Shown here in pieces: positions 22,536-33,016 of a DNA stretch of 64,000 nucleotides. The position numbers and the translations under genes were made by a program. The number at the start of each line of letters is the position of its first letter. Positions within the stretch are counted from its first letter, which is position 1. The notes under the pieces were generated by a model. That model had not been told where the DNA came from. It was given only the letters and a program-made list of their open reading frames with translations, and ran no database searches. Source of the stretch: Actinostola sp. cb2023 (taxonomy: Eukaryota > Cnidaria > Anthozoa > Actiniaria > Actinostolidae). The stretch covers positions 1 through 64,000 of the forward strand of contig JAUJYZ010001406.1 in assembly GCA_033675265.1 (NCBI GenBank), given 5' to 3'.

Positions 22536-24098
22536 ATGGGCAAACCAGGCCCGACGGGAAAACAAGGGCCTCGTGGTTTCAAAGGCGTCCCGGGAAAGAA
22601 TGGAGCACCTGGTCCTCGAGGCATGCCGGGACTTAAAGGAGATCCTGGTCCCTCCTTAGCAGCTCCATCAGTATTGGTTTCGCCTCCTCATTTGATCGTC
22701 AATGAAAGTCAGTCAGCCATCTTGCATTGTTCTGTCAGTGGATATCCACGACCTGTCGTTACGTGGAGTAAAAACAATGGGACATTAGACAACAAACGAT
22801 CAGTAGTTGATAACAGCGGGAAACTAGCAATAAAACACGTCACACGGGATGACACAGGGATCTATCAGTGTAAGGCTTCTAATATTCTTGGCAAAGTACA
22901 AAATACAGCCATCCTTGAAGTGAACTTCCCTCCACGACTGACCTTGAACAAAGGACCATTCTACAAAGAAATTGGCAATGACATTATTTTTGCTATGTGT
23001 CACGTGACAGGAAGTCCTAAGCCAAAGGTCACGTGGTCTAAGGCTATTGGTGCTTTGCCAAATGGTCGTACTGTTATCAAGGATGGACAGCTAACCTTGC
23101 TGAGATCCAAGAAAGATGATTCTGGTTTCTATGTGTGTAAGGCTGACAATGGTCTTGGTTCTGGTGTTGCAGGTATTATGCTAATTGTAGTCGAGTTGCC
23201 TGTGTTTGTTATTAAGCCTCCTTCATCATACAGTGCCGTCCCTGGTACAACAATAGTTCTAAACTGTACTGCTAAAGGTGACCCTCAGCCAGTCATCAGC
23301 TGGAGAAAAGAGAATGGCGTTCTTCCTGCTGGCAAATATGAAGTGAGAGATGGTTCGTTGATTATAAAGAACGTGGAGAATTCAGATTCAGGTGTGTTTG
23401 TGTGCAATGCTAGAAGTGGTGGAGTTTTTCATGCAGACACTAAAATAACGCTGCATGTAGCTTATCGAGAGTGTTCAGATATTTACAAATGGGGAGAGAG
23501 ACGTAACGGTGTGTACTTGGTAAATCCTGACGGCCAAGATGCCTTTCAAGTCTACTGTGACATGACAACTGACGGTGGGGGGTGGACAGTGTTCCAAAGA
23601 AGACAAGATGGATCAGTAGACTTTTATCGCGACTGGCAACAATACAAAACTGGTTTTGGAAACGTGAATGACGAGTTTTGGTTGGGTAACGACTACATTC
23701 ATCGACTGACAGCAAGAACAGCATCGAGCCTTCGCGTGGATGTGGGAGACTGGGGAGGAACAAGGAAGTATGCCAAATATGTTAATTTTAGTATTGGCGA
23801 TGAATCAGACAAGTACAGACTGAGTGTAGGCTCATATTCAGGTACTGCTGGGGACTCGCTGACATATCATAATAACATGGCCTTTAGTACAAAGGATAGA
23901 GATAACGACCATGACAGTAGACGTTGTGCTGTTGTACGTATTGGTGCCTGGTGGTACAACGCGTGTCATTACTCTAACCTGAATGGTAAATATTTAGGAA
24001 ACAAGGTCGACAGTAAAGGTGTTAGTTGGTATTACTTTCATGACAACGAGCTATCGATGAAAACATCTGAAATGAAACTAAGACCAAAAATATTTTAA
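22536..24098 (+). CDS. CniFL A: collagen / 3x Ig / fibrinogen-domain protein (intact C-terminal part)
   Basis: 520 codons from the first ATG in the open frame, which lies inside the collagen repeat; the frame is open without ATG back to ~22217. Visible order: end of a Gly-X-Y stalk (1-40; 27 triplets if read from ~22411), Ig domains at ~44-131, 132-221 and 222-310 (Cys pairs 65/112, 155/201, 244/290, each with a W and DxGxYxC-like motif), then a fibrinogen-related domain (~313-520) with [10 protein letters not shown], the FSTKDRDND calcium-site region and GAWWYNACHYSNLNG pocket. This is the cnidarian ficolin-like (CniFL) layout, thought to act in recognition of microbial sugars. The pocket His typical of ficolins (C-H) is kept. 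No introns. With the 5' part broken, a new start, an upstream exon or pseudogene status are all possible. Confidence 0.85.
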   Translation: MGKPGPTGKQGPRGFKGVPGKNGAPGPRGMPGLKGDPGPSLAAPSVLVSPPHLIVNESQSAILHCSVSGYPRPVVTWSKNNGTLDNKRSVVDNSGKLAIKHVTRDDTGIYQCKASNILGKVQNTAILEVNFPPRLTLNKGPFYKEIGNDIIFAMCHVTGSPKPKVTWSKAIGALPNGRTVIKDGQLTLLRSKKDDSGFYVCKADNGLGSGVAGIMLIVVELPVFVIKPPSSYSAVPGTTIVLNCTAKGDPQPVISWRKENGVLPAGKYEVRDGSLIIKNVENSDSGVFVCNARSGGVFHADTKITLHVAYRECSDIYKWGERRNGVYLVNPDGQDAFQVYCDMTTDGGGWTVFQRRQDGSVDFYRDWQQYKTGFGNVNDEFWLGNDYIHRLTARTASSLRVDVGDWGGTRKYAKYVNFSIGDESDKYRLSVGSYSGTAGDSLTYHNNMAFSTKDRDNDHDSRRCAVVRIGAWWYNACHYSNLNGKYLGNKVDSKGVSWYYFHDNELSMKTSEMKLRPKIF

Positions 24099-24286
24099 TA
24101 TCGCATCGTAAGTTGACTAGTGTTAATCTTTTTGCTTTAGTGCTGATTGGCCCAGACAACTTTTGTTGGAATGTTATTATTTTCAGGTGTAATCTGATTG
24201 GTCAGTTTTGTTCAAGTGGTCCCGGTTAGTGTGTCCTCACTGTAATGTTCTAATTAAATGAAAGACATATTTGATTAAATACTTAA

Positions 24287-26957
24287 TCATGAAGTTACGG
24301 TATAAAAGTACGCTGCCCAGGGGTACAACAATACATTTGTTTAAACATGCAGTTAAGGTATAAAAGTACGCTGCCCAGGGGTACAACAATACATTTGTTT
24401 AAACATGCAGTTAAGGTATAAAAGTACGCTGCCCAGGGGTACAACAATACATTTGTTTAAAAACATGCAGTTACGGTATAAAAGTACGCTGCCCAGGGGT
24501 ACAACAATACATTTGTTTAAACATGAAGTTACGGTATAAAAGTACGCTGCCCAGGGGTACAACAATACATTTGTTTAAACATGCAGTTACGGTATAAATG
24601 TACGCTGCCCAGGGGTACAACAATACATTTGTTTAAACATGCAGTTACGGTATAAAAGTACGCTGCCCAGGGGTACAACAATACATTTGTTTAAACATGC
24701 AGTTACGGTATAAAAGTACGCTGCCCAGGGTACAACAATACATTTGTTTAAACATGCAGTTACGGTATAAAAGTACGCTGCCCAGGGGTACAACAATACA
24801 TTTGTTTAAACATGCAGTTACGGTATAAAAGTACGCTGCCCAGGGGTACAACAATACATTTGTTTAAACATGAAGTTACGGTATAAAAGTACGCTGCCCA
24901 GGGGTACAACAATACATTTGTTTAAACATGAAGTTACGGTATAAAAGTACGCTGCCCAGGGGTACAACAATACATTTGTTTAAACATGAAGTTACGGTAT
25001 AAAAGTACGCTGCCCAGGGGTACAACAATACATTTGTTTAAACATGAAGTTACGGTATAAAAGTACGCTGCCCAGGGGTACAACAATACATTTGTTTAAA
25101 CATGCAGTTACGGTATAAAAGTACGCTGCCCAGGGGTACAACAATACATTTGTTTAAACATGAAGTTACGGTATAAAAGGACGCTGCCCAGGGGTACAAC
25201 AATACATTTGTTTAAACATGCAGTTACGGTATAAAAGTACGCTGCCCAGGGGTACAACAATACACTTGTTTAAACATGAAGTTACGGTATAAAAGGACGC
25301 TGCCCAGGGGTACAACAATACATTTGTTTAAACATGCAGTTACGGTATAAAAGTACGCTGCCCAGGGGTACAACAATACACTTGTTTAAACATGAAGTTA
25401 CGGTATAAAAGTACGCTGCCCAGGGGTACAACAATACATTTGTTTAAACATGCAGTTACGGTATAAAAGTACGCTGCCCAGGGGTACAACAATACATTTG
25501 TTTAAACATGCAGTTACGGTATAAAAGGACGCTGCCCAGGGGTACAACAATACATTTGTTTAAACATGCAGTTACGGTATAAAAGTACGCTGCCCAGGGG
25601 TACAACAATACACTTGTTTAAACATGAAGTTACGGTATAAAAGTACGCTGCCCAGGGGTACAACAATACATTTGTTTAAACATGCAGTTACGGTATAAAA
25701 GTCCTCTGCCCAGGGGTACAATAATACATTTGTTTAAACATGCAGTTACGGTATAAAAGTACGCTGCCCAGGGGTACAACAATACATTTGTTTAAACATG
25801 AAGTTACGGTATAAAAGGACGCTGCCCAGGGGTACAACAATACATTTGTTTAAACATGCAGTTACGGTATAAAAGTACGCTGCCCAGGGGTACAACAATA
25901 CACTTGTTTAAACATGAAGTTACGGTATAAAAGGACGCTGCCCAGGGGTACAACAATACATTTGTTTAAACATGCAGTTACGGTATAAAAGTACGCTGCC
26001 CAGGGGTACAACAATACACTTGTTTAAACATGAAGTTACGGTATAAAAGTACGCTGCCCAGGGGTACAACAATACATTTGTTTAAACATGCAGTTACGGT
26101 ATAAAAGTACGCTGCCCAGGGGTACAACAATACATTTGTTTAAACATGAAGTTACGGTATAAAAGTACGCTGCCCAGGGGTACAACAATACATTTGTTTA
26201 AACATGTAGTTACGGTATAAAAGTACGCTGCCCAGGGGTACAACAATACATTTGTTTAAACATGCAGTTACGGTATAAAAGTACGCTGCCCAGGGGTACA
26301 ACAATACATTTGTTTAAACATGCAGTTACGGTATAAAAGTACGCTGCCCAGGGGTACAACAATACATTTGTTTAAACATGCAGTTACGGTATAAAAGTAC
26401 GCTGCCCAGGGGTACAACAATACATTTGTTTAAACATGAAGTTACGGTATAAAAGTACGCTGCCCAGGGGTACAACAATACATTTGTTTAAACATGAAGT
26501 TACGGTATCAGTAAAAGTACGTTGCCCAGGGGTACAACAATACATTTGTTTAAACATGAAGTTACGGTGTAAAAGTACTTTGCCCAGGGGTACAACAATA
26601 CATTTGTTTAAACATGCAGTTACGGTATAAAAGTACGCTGCCCAGGGGTACAACAATACATTTGTTTAAACATGAAGTTACGGTATAAAAGTACGCTGCC
26701 CAGGGGTACAACAATACATTTGTTTAAACATGAAGTTCTGGTATAAAAGTACGCTGCCCAGGGTACAACAATACATTTGTTTAAACATGAAGTTACGGTA
26801 TAAAAGTACGCTGCCCAGGGGTACAACAATACATTTGTTTAAACATGCAGTTACGGTATAAAAGTACGCTGCCCAGGGTACAACAATACATTTGTTTAAA
26901 CATGCAGTTACGGTATAAAAGTACGCTGCCCAGGGGTACAACAATACATTTGTTTAA
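24287..26957. repeat. 58-bp satellite array 1 (~46 copies), downstream of CniFL A
   Basis: The unit is ACATGCAGTTACGGTATAAA + AGTACGCTGCCCAGGGGTAC + AACAATACATTTGTTTAA. Every unit holds TATAAAAG, a TATA-box match. In 25.1-26.0 kb, variants AAAAGGACGC and ATACACTTG recur in a regular order, indicating higher-order amplification. As 58 is not a multiple of 3, frames cycle through all phases; the minus-strand 69-codon frames are artefacts. It ends at the conserved TTTGTTTAATCAACC. Confidence 0.98.
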
Positions 26958-28920
26958 TCAACCTTTGTTAACTGTATTTTACAGAGTTCCATTGATCGTC
27001 ATGCGTTGCTATCCACTTTGTATCAATACAGCGGTTTTCTATATTAGATACGCGGGCTCAGAAGTTCAAAAGCTAACTTCGGTTTTCTATATTAGATACG
27101 CGGGCTCAGAAGTTCAAAAGCTAACTTCGTTTGGAGGTTATTGGTTTCTGTCAAACAAACGTCCAACACCGCTCAAACAGATGGCTCAGAGCCTTATTTC
27201 CCAGTCTTTAAAGCATACTTACATTCAGTTTTCTGGAGAGGTAGTTGAAATATTTTAATATAAAAAAAAGTATTTTTAAATTCTTCAGTAAAAAATAGAA
27301 TAAATTAAAATTAAAAAAATTAAAAGATAAGAAAAATATTGTTGAGCAGTTTTACAGTTAACATTTTAAATTATTTTTGTTAGTTTAGTTTGGGTCAATA
27401 CCGACTTACAAACTATTATTTCTAGGAATTAATTGTTTTGAAACTGGCGGGAATTAATCAAACTCGCATGGGAAACTCGATAGAAACATATGATCTGATA
27501 ATTGATAATGGCGAGCCTGGGAAAGTTTTAAACGTGTAAACAATATAACTAGACTAGAAATGACTTTGTTTGAATTATGGGGTGATACCCCATGCGCATG
27601 CGCAGAACTGCAATTTTAGTTACTTTTTTATTAAAAAAATTTTCAATCATTTTCACAGTAAATAATATTTGTATATTAAGACTACAAAGTTAAGCATTAA
27701 TATTGAGTGTCGATATTTTCGGGGCTTAAACATATTTCGATAATCAAAATGGAGTGCGGAAGGTTTAATGAAAGGGTTCAAACTTTATCCACGTGGATTT
27801 TTGTGACCGTTGCTTCGCTGGAACTCCATGCCTATCCTTTTGAACTTCAAAGTTGATATTTTGGTCAACGATCTGTACGTACGGGCCAACGCGTGTTAAT
27901 TATTCAATTATTATTGAACATTACAATACACAACATTTCATGCAAATATATTTTGGAATATTCAACACAAAATAATACTTCATGCAATTAGATTTATCAA
28001 CATTACGACGTAATATAATATATTTTTTGAACACAAGATACTCCACCACAAGATTATAAGCTTTAATACAGAGGCAGACAGAAGTAATAAAGAAGCCGGG
28101 AAAGAAGCGCGAAGACGGAGTTTGTGTGGCACTTTGCTTATTGTGTTCACTCAAAGGGATAGACATGGGGTTTGGGAAGGTAACAAAAGCTAACAAACCC
28201 AAAAACTTAAACACAGACTGTTGGTTTATAAAACGTACTTTCTTGGTTGAAAAATAGCTTTTTTTTTCGATATGAAAAAGCGACTTTTTGAGGAAACTAA
28301 CTTTCGTCCCGCTTCAAAATGGCGGAATCCCGCGAACAGAGGATCGAAAAGAAAATTAAAATACAGACAACAAAAAGATTACCACACAAATAAAATGACA
28401 CAGAGCTGTTAGTTATGATACAGATGACACACACTTACTGTTAAAATGATCTCAAATGGGTGATTATTAAGCCAATTTATATTCATATAAATTAAAGTTA
28501 ATAATACAACCATTAGCTTTAATTAAATGGACGCATATTAGATTCAATGGAATGTAAACTAATAATTGACCAGCAATGATGCAGGCTTTGTTCAAAGTAA
28601 ACACTGTAATGCAATATACTATTAGGACAATTACAAGGGTACAAGGGTCACTTATGGTATCACATGTCCTGGCATGGTTTAACTGCACCAGCCAATCATG
28701 TTACAGCATGCCAGGCTGTCAGTCCATGTTGTGGCATGTTTGCATTGTCGATTGCAGTCCATTCTGATCAAAACAGCTATCGATATACACGTAATTCCCT
28801 CCCACCCTCCCCTTTTGTTCTAGTAGCATATGGCACAATTAGTAATAAGGCACAAGATGGTTACAGTTATAAGCAGCCAATAGCGGTTGCATATATGGAC
28901 ATCATGAACTCTGACAATCT
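26958..28920. other. Unit A spacer
   Basis: Begins with a segment conserved after all three 58-bp arrays (TAACTGTATTTTACAGAG...). In unit A a 49-bp piece (GGTTTTCTATATTAGATACG...) is tandemly duplicated at ~27037-27131. Homology with the other spacers runs to ~27690 (GTAAATAATATTTGTAT). The rest to 28920 is unique here and I see no gene in it. Confidence 0.6.
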
Positions 28921-29827
28921 TAGCCTGCGTAGCCCGGCGCTGGGAAGAAAAGGAGGGGAAGAGAGGGGAAGGGGAGGGGAAGGGGGACTGGGGAGGAGGG
29001 GGAAGGACGGGGAGGGGGGATTGGGGAGGAGAGGAGGTAGGGAGCGCCTGCCGCCATCCTATTGTTTGATCGTATTTCTACGTGCTCTCAGAGAACGTAG
29101 AATTCCCATTGGTTGAGAAGGAGAAGGTGTCGAGTGACGACGAGCAGTACTTAACAGACGTTGTAAATTTAGCTCTGGTACTATTGTAACAACAACAACA
29201 TGACCACAAAGGATTTATTAATTTATCGTAATAGTAGCGTCGTTACGTCTAACGGCTTCTTCTCTCTCCGGCTCGTGGAACAGTATTGATACTGGTTTAT
29301 AGATGATATACTTTCTGGAAAGTATTCGATTGTATGCCTCTGCCGAATGTACCACGGACAAAAAGTGGTAATTGACGAAGCTACGGTTTACACAAATTGT
29401 TTACAAAGCACACGAGACTCAGTGCGCTGTTCAGAGACTTCAAAGACAGTCATCCCGATATCACTAAGGCCTTCGGCTAGTACAAGTTCCTTCTGTAGGA
29501 AGGTTTAAATATATTTGTGTAAGATTGATGCTTTGTTTATTTTCGTCTCGTCTCGAAGACGTTACATTGTACTATTCGAGGTTATTCGATTTCAACTGAT
29601 AACATAGCCATTTGAATTATTTGACAGCAAACGGAAGTTTGCCAGATTGGATGATTTTTGACAAGCACCATTGACATTTGACGAGAGGCGGATAACGCGC
29701 AAACAATAGGATGGCGGCAGGCGCTCCCTCTCTCCTCTCCTCCCCAGTCCCCTCCTCCTCCTTCCCCTCCCCTCCCCCCCCCCTCTCTTCCCCTCCTTTT
29801 TTCCTTTGCGCCGGGCTACGCAGGCTA
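28921..29827. mobile_element. 907-bp Mutator-like non-autonomous element, long TIRs, 9-bp target duplication
   Basis: TAGCCTGCGTAGCCCGGCGC at 28921 is mirrored at the right end. Inverted homology extends ~150 bp through purine-rich GGGGAAGG tracts to CCGCCATCCTATTGTTTG (left) and its complement at ~29699. Flanks TGACAATCT (28912-28920) and TGAAAATCT (29828-29836) are a 9-bp duplication with one mismatch. Long TIRs plus a 9-bp duplication are typical of Mutator-like elements. No transposase is visible. Confidence 0.85.
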
Positions 29828-29836
29828 TGAAAATCT

Positions 29837-30597
29837 CAGCAATGGTAGGAGATGGACAATGTCAACTATATTTTTAACTTCATGCTCAATGATGTAGCAG
29901 AGCTTTATCTTAGTATGTTTTAATAAAATCACGGGTTGGGGATTAGTGCTCCCATACTGGTCACTTTTGCCCCATAGACTTATGGTCTATTATCAATGAA
30001 GGGGTTGTATGTGAGTTACACCCCTCAGCGACCCAGGGGATTATCATCGGTAGGGGTAGTATGTGAGTTACACCCCGGCGACCCGAGGGATATCACTGGA
30101 GAGAGGATTATCACCTCTCTTTGTCATGCACTGACCAGTATGCCAATTATGCGTGAGCATGGATCTGCTGCAGCAGATGGAGACCTAATTCCCATTCCCC
30201 ATTACTCCACAAAACTGTGTTGTTATGTCTAATGGGTTGGAAGTATTAACTTTTTTCTTTGTCTTTTCGCTATCTGGTCAAACACGTTTTACTGCAGAAA
30301 GTCAGTGAATCGAGGTCGGGTCCCGCAGTTGCTATGTGACGTCACAAACTACAACAACACTGTACTAGATCGCGTAGCCGAAAACAATAGAGACGCCCCC
30401 TCCCTCCTGATCTGCATCCATATTGTACATTTGGTCCATGTTGAGGTTTGTTTATTAAAATAAGCTTCTAGCAATAACACATCTCCATAGCAACGGAGTC
30501 TGGTAAATAGGTACAACCCCAAGTCCCTTAGCGAGCCAACTGCACATCTACTAAAGTGCCCCATGTCCTTTTCAATTTGATTTTCCAACTAAGAAGC
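29837..30597. other. Unit A/B junction spacer
   Basis: A ~54-bp two-copy repeat lies at ~29996-30095 (GTATGTGAGTTACACCCC). From ~30400 the sequence matches the segments preceding units C (~40480) and D (~54610 and ~55045), including CTCCATAGCAACGGAGTCTG, and so marks the duplicated-unit border. Confidence 0.6.
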
Positions 30598-30764
30598 TTG
30601 GGTTGCCTGTGGTACGGTTCTTTCCAGATTAAATCCCGACGTTAATGATACAAGTTTGTATTTCTTATGAATTTTAACATAACTTTCAAACAACTACTTT
30701 CCAGGATACAAAAACAAAATGCATTCTCTTTTTCGAATCTGCTAAAGTTCACTCGGATGTTGAA

Positions 30765-30906
30765 AGATTTAAGGGGAATTCCCCAACAGGAACTCGAAGC
30801 CGTCATTGACGTCATTGATACCCAGGATAGGATATCCTGACATGTCTATGCATGCTCTCTGGTTTTATAGAGCGTCGTTACTCAGTCTTTGTTGATTCCG
30901 CTCAAA
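30765..30906 (+). promoter_or_regulatory. CniFL B promoter: NF-kB-type and CRE-type sites
   Basis: GGGGAATTCCCC at 30773-30784 (134 bp before the ATG), TGACGTCA at 30807-30814, a GGATATCC palindrome, TTTTATAG at ~30863, and TCAGTCT at 30882 fitting an initiator. If the TATA-like box is used, the leader is very short. Confidence 0.6.
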
Positions 30907-32961
30907 ATGGCTCATAAAATCGACCATTCGAGCTCGTCTTCAAAGATCGCCATTGTTACTTCAATTATGGCCGTGTTTTTGTGTTGTGGTGAGTTTATAC
31001 GCATCGAGTTGATGCTAAGCGAACAAAACACGAGAATGAACCAGTTGGAGATCAAGATGTCTTCGACACAAAACAACAAAAAGAATGCTGCCAATATCGA
31101 CCATCGTCGTTTCTCACAACGATTACAAGAATATAAAGAAGATACAGAAGCAGAGACTGGTCAGCGACTGTCAAGCAGAAAGATACGAGATACTTCCCTT
31201 GAACTGAATCAGACAAAGCGAACACAAAGAGATCATCTTAGAAAGATAATACATCAAGAAGTAGGAAGAGCTGTATCGACTCTACAAGCTGCGAAGTATT
31301 GGATTCCAATCCCAGGACCTCGCGGTCCTCCTGGGAAAAGAGGAAATGCAGGACAGAAAGGAGATAGAGGAGCAGAGGGATTATCTGGACCTATCGGAAA
31401 ACGAGGCCGCAGAGGAAAACGAGGGCCTCGTGGTTTCAAAGGCGTCCCGGGAAAGAATGGAGCACCTGGTCCTCGAGGCATGCCGGGACTTAAAGGAGAT
31501 CCTGGTCCCTCCTTAGCAGCTCCATCAGTATTGGTTTCGCCTCCTCATTTGATCGTCAATGAAAGTAAGTCAGCCACCTTGCATTGTTCTGCCAGTGGAT
31601 ATCCACGACCTGTCGTTACGTGGAGTAAAAACAATGGGACATTAGACAACAAACGATCAGTAGTTGATAACAGCGGGAAACTTGAAATAAAAACACGTCA
31701 CACGGGATGACACAGGGATCTATCAGTGTAAGGCTTCTAATATTCTTGGCAAAGTACAAAATACAGCCATCCTTGAAGTGAACTTCCCTCCACGACTGAC
31801 CTTGAACAAAGAACCAATCTACAAAGAAATTGGCAATGACATTGTTTTTCCTAAGTGTCACGTGACAGGACGTCCTAACCAAAGGTCACGTGGTCTAAGG
31901 CTTTTGGTGCTTTGCCAAATGGTCGTACTGTTATCAAGGATGGACAGCTAACCTTGCTGAGATCCAAGAAAGATGATTCTGGTTTCTATGTGTGTAAGGC
32001 TGACAATGGTCTTGGTTCTGCTGTTGCACGTATTATGCTAAATGTCTTCGAGCTGCCTGTGTTTGTTATTAAGCCTCCTTCATCATACAGTGCCGTCCCT
32101 GGTACAACAATAGTTCTAAACTGTACTGCTAAAGGTGACCCTAAGCCAGTCATCAGCTGGAGAAAAGAGAATGGCGTTCTTCCTGCTGGCAAATATGAAG
32201 TGAGAGATGGTTCGTTGATTATAAAGAACGTGGAGAATTCAGATTCAGGTGTGTTTGTGTGTACTGCTAGAAGTGGTGGAGTTTTTCATGCAGACACTAA
32301 AATAACGCTGCATGTAGCTTATCGAGAGTGTTCAGATATTTACAAATCGGGAGAGAGACGTAACGGTGTGTACTCGGTAAATCCTGACGGCCAAGGTGCC
32401 TTTCAAGTCTACTGTGACATGACAACTGACGGTGGGGGGTGGACAGTGTTCCAAAGAAGACAAGATGGATCAGTAGACTTTTATCGCGACTGGCAACAAT
32501 ACAAAACTGGTTTTGGAAACGTGAATGACGAGTTTTGGTTGGGTAACGACTACATTCATCGACTGACAGCAATAACAGCATCGAGCCTTCGCGTGGATGT
32601 GGGAGACTGGGGAGGAACAAGGAAGTATGCCAAATATGGTAGTTTTAGTATTGGCGATGAATCAGACAAGTACAGACTGAGTGTAGGCTCGTATTCAGGT
32701 ACTGCTGGGGACTCGTTAACACCGATTCATAATAACATGGTCTTTAGTACAAAGGATAGAGATAACGACCCTTACAGTGGACATTGTGCTGTTGAATATA
32801 CTGGTGCCTGGTGGTACGGCAGCGGGTGTTATTACTCTAACCTGAATGGTAAATATGTAGGAAACAAGGACGACACTAAAGGAGTTAATTGGTATCACTT
32901 TCATAACAAATATCTATCGATGAAAACATCTGAAATGAAACTCAGACCAAAAACATTTTAA
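30907..32961 (+). CDS. CniFL B: membrane-anchored collagen / 3x Ig / fibrinogen protein, two compensating 1-bp indels
   Basis: Would encode ~684 residues in one exon. Order: short cytoplasmic tail ([13 protein letters not shown]), signal-anchor helix (~14-32), charged possibly coiled segment to ~133, 22 Gly-X-Y triplets, three Ig domains, fibrinogen domain. A +1 A in an A run (~31690, AAATAAAAACACG) shifts the frame late in Ig1 and stops it at 31710. A -1 deletion (~31875, CCTAACCAAAGG) restores the frame in Ig2, and it then runs open to 32961. Both indels are 1 bp and one is in a homopolymer, so assembly error or allelic damage are both plausible. The pocket reads [16 protein letters not shown]: the ficolin-type His is Tyr and one extra residue is present. 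ATG 30907 matches copies C and D. Confidence 0.85.
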
Positions 32962-33016
32962 TATCGCATCGTAAGTTGACTGTTAATCTTCTTCCTTTAG
33001 TAACAAATGTTTATTA

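Noticed and set aside
22352..22624. Pro/Gly-rich minus-strand frames opposite the collagen regions of all CniFL copies
   Set aside because: Antisense of Gly-X-Y codons automatically yields Pro-rich open frames.
23440..23763. ~107-codon minus-strand frame conserved opposite the fibrinogen domain in A-C
   Set aside because: Conservation is explained by the sense coding strand; no independent evidence of translation.
24353..26944. Minus-strand frames of ~69-100 codons (LYPWAAYFYT... type) through the 58-bp arrays
   Set aside because: They follow from a 58-bp period cycling through three phases; they recur identically in all arrays and have no domain, signal or splice context.
24287..26957. CRISPR-like appearance of regularly spaced repeats
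   Set aside because: Units abut with no unique spacers, there are no cas genes, and the genome is clearly animal.
26845..27258. 137-codon frame crossing from the 58-bp array into the spacer
   Set aside because: The start lies in satellite and the frame is truncated in unit B and shifted in unit C; kept only as a possible exon-like segment in the findings.
28664..29116. 150-codon plus-strand frame with Gly/Arg-rich end
   Set aside because: It crosses the border of the Mutator-like element into its purine-rich TIR; no domain on either side.
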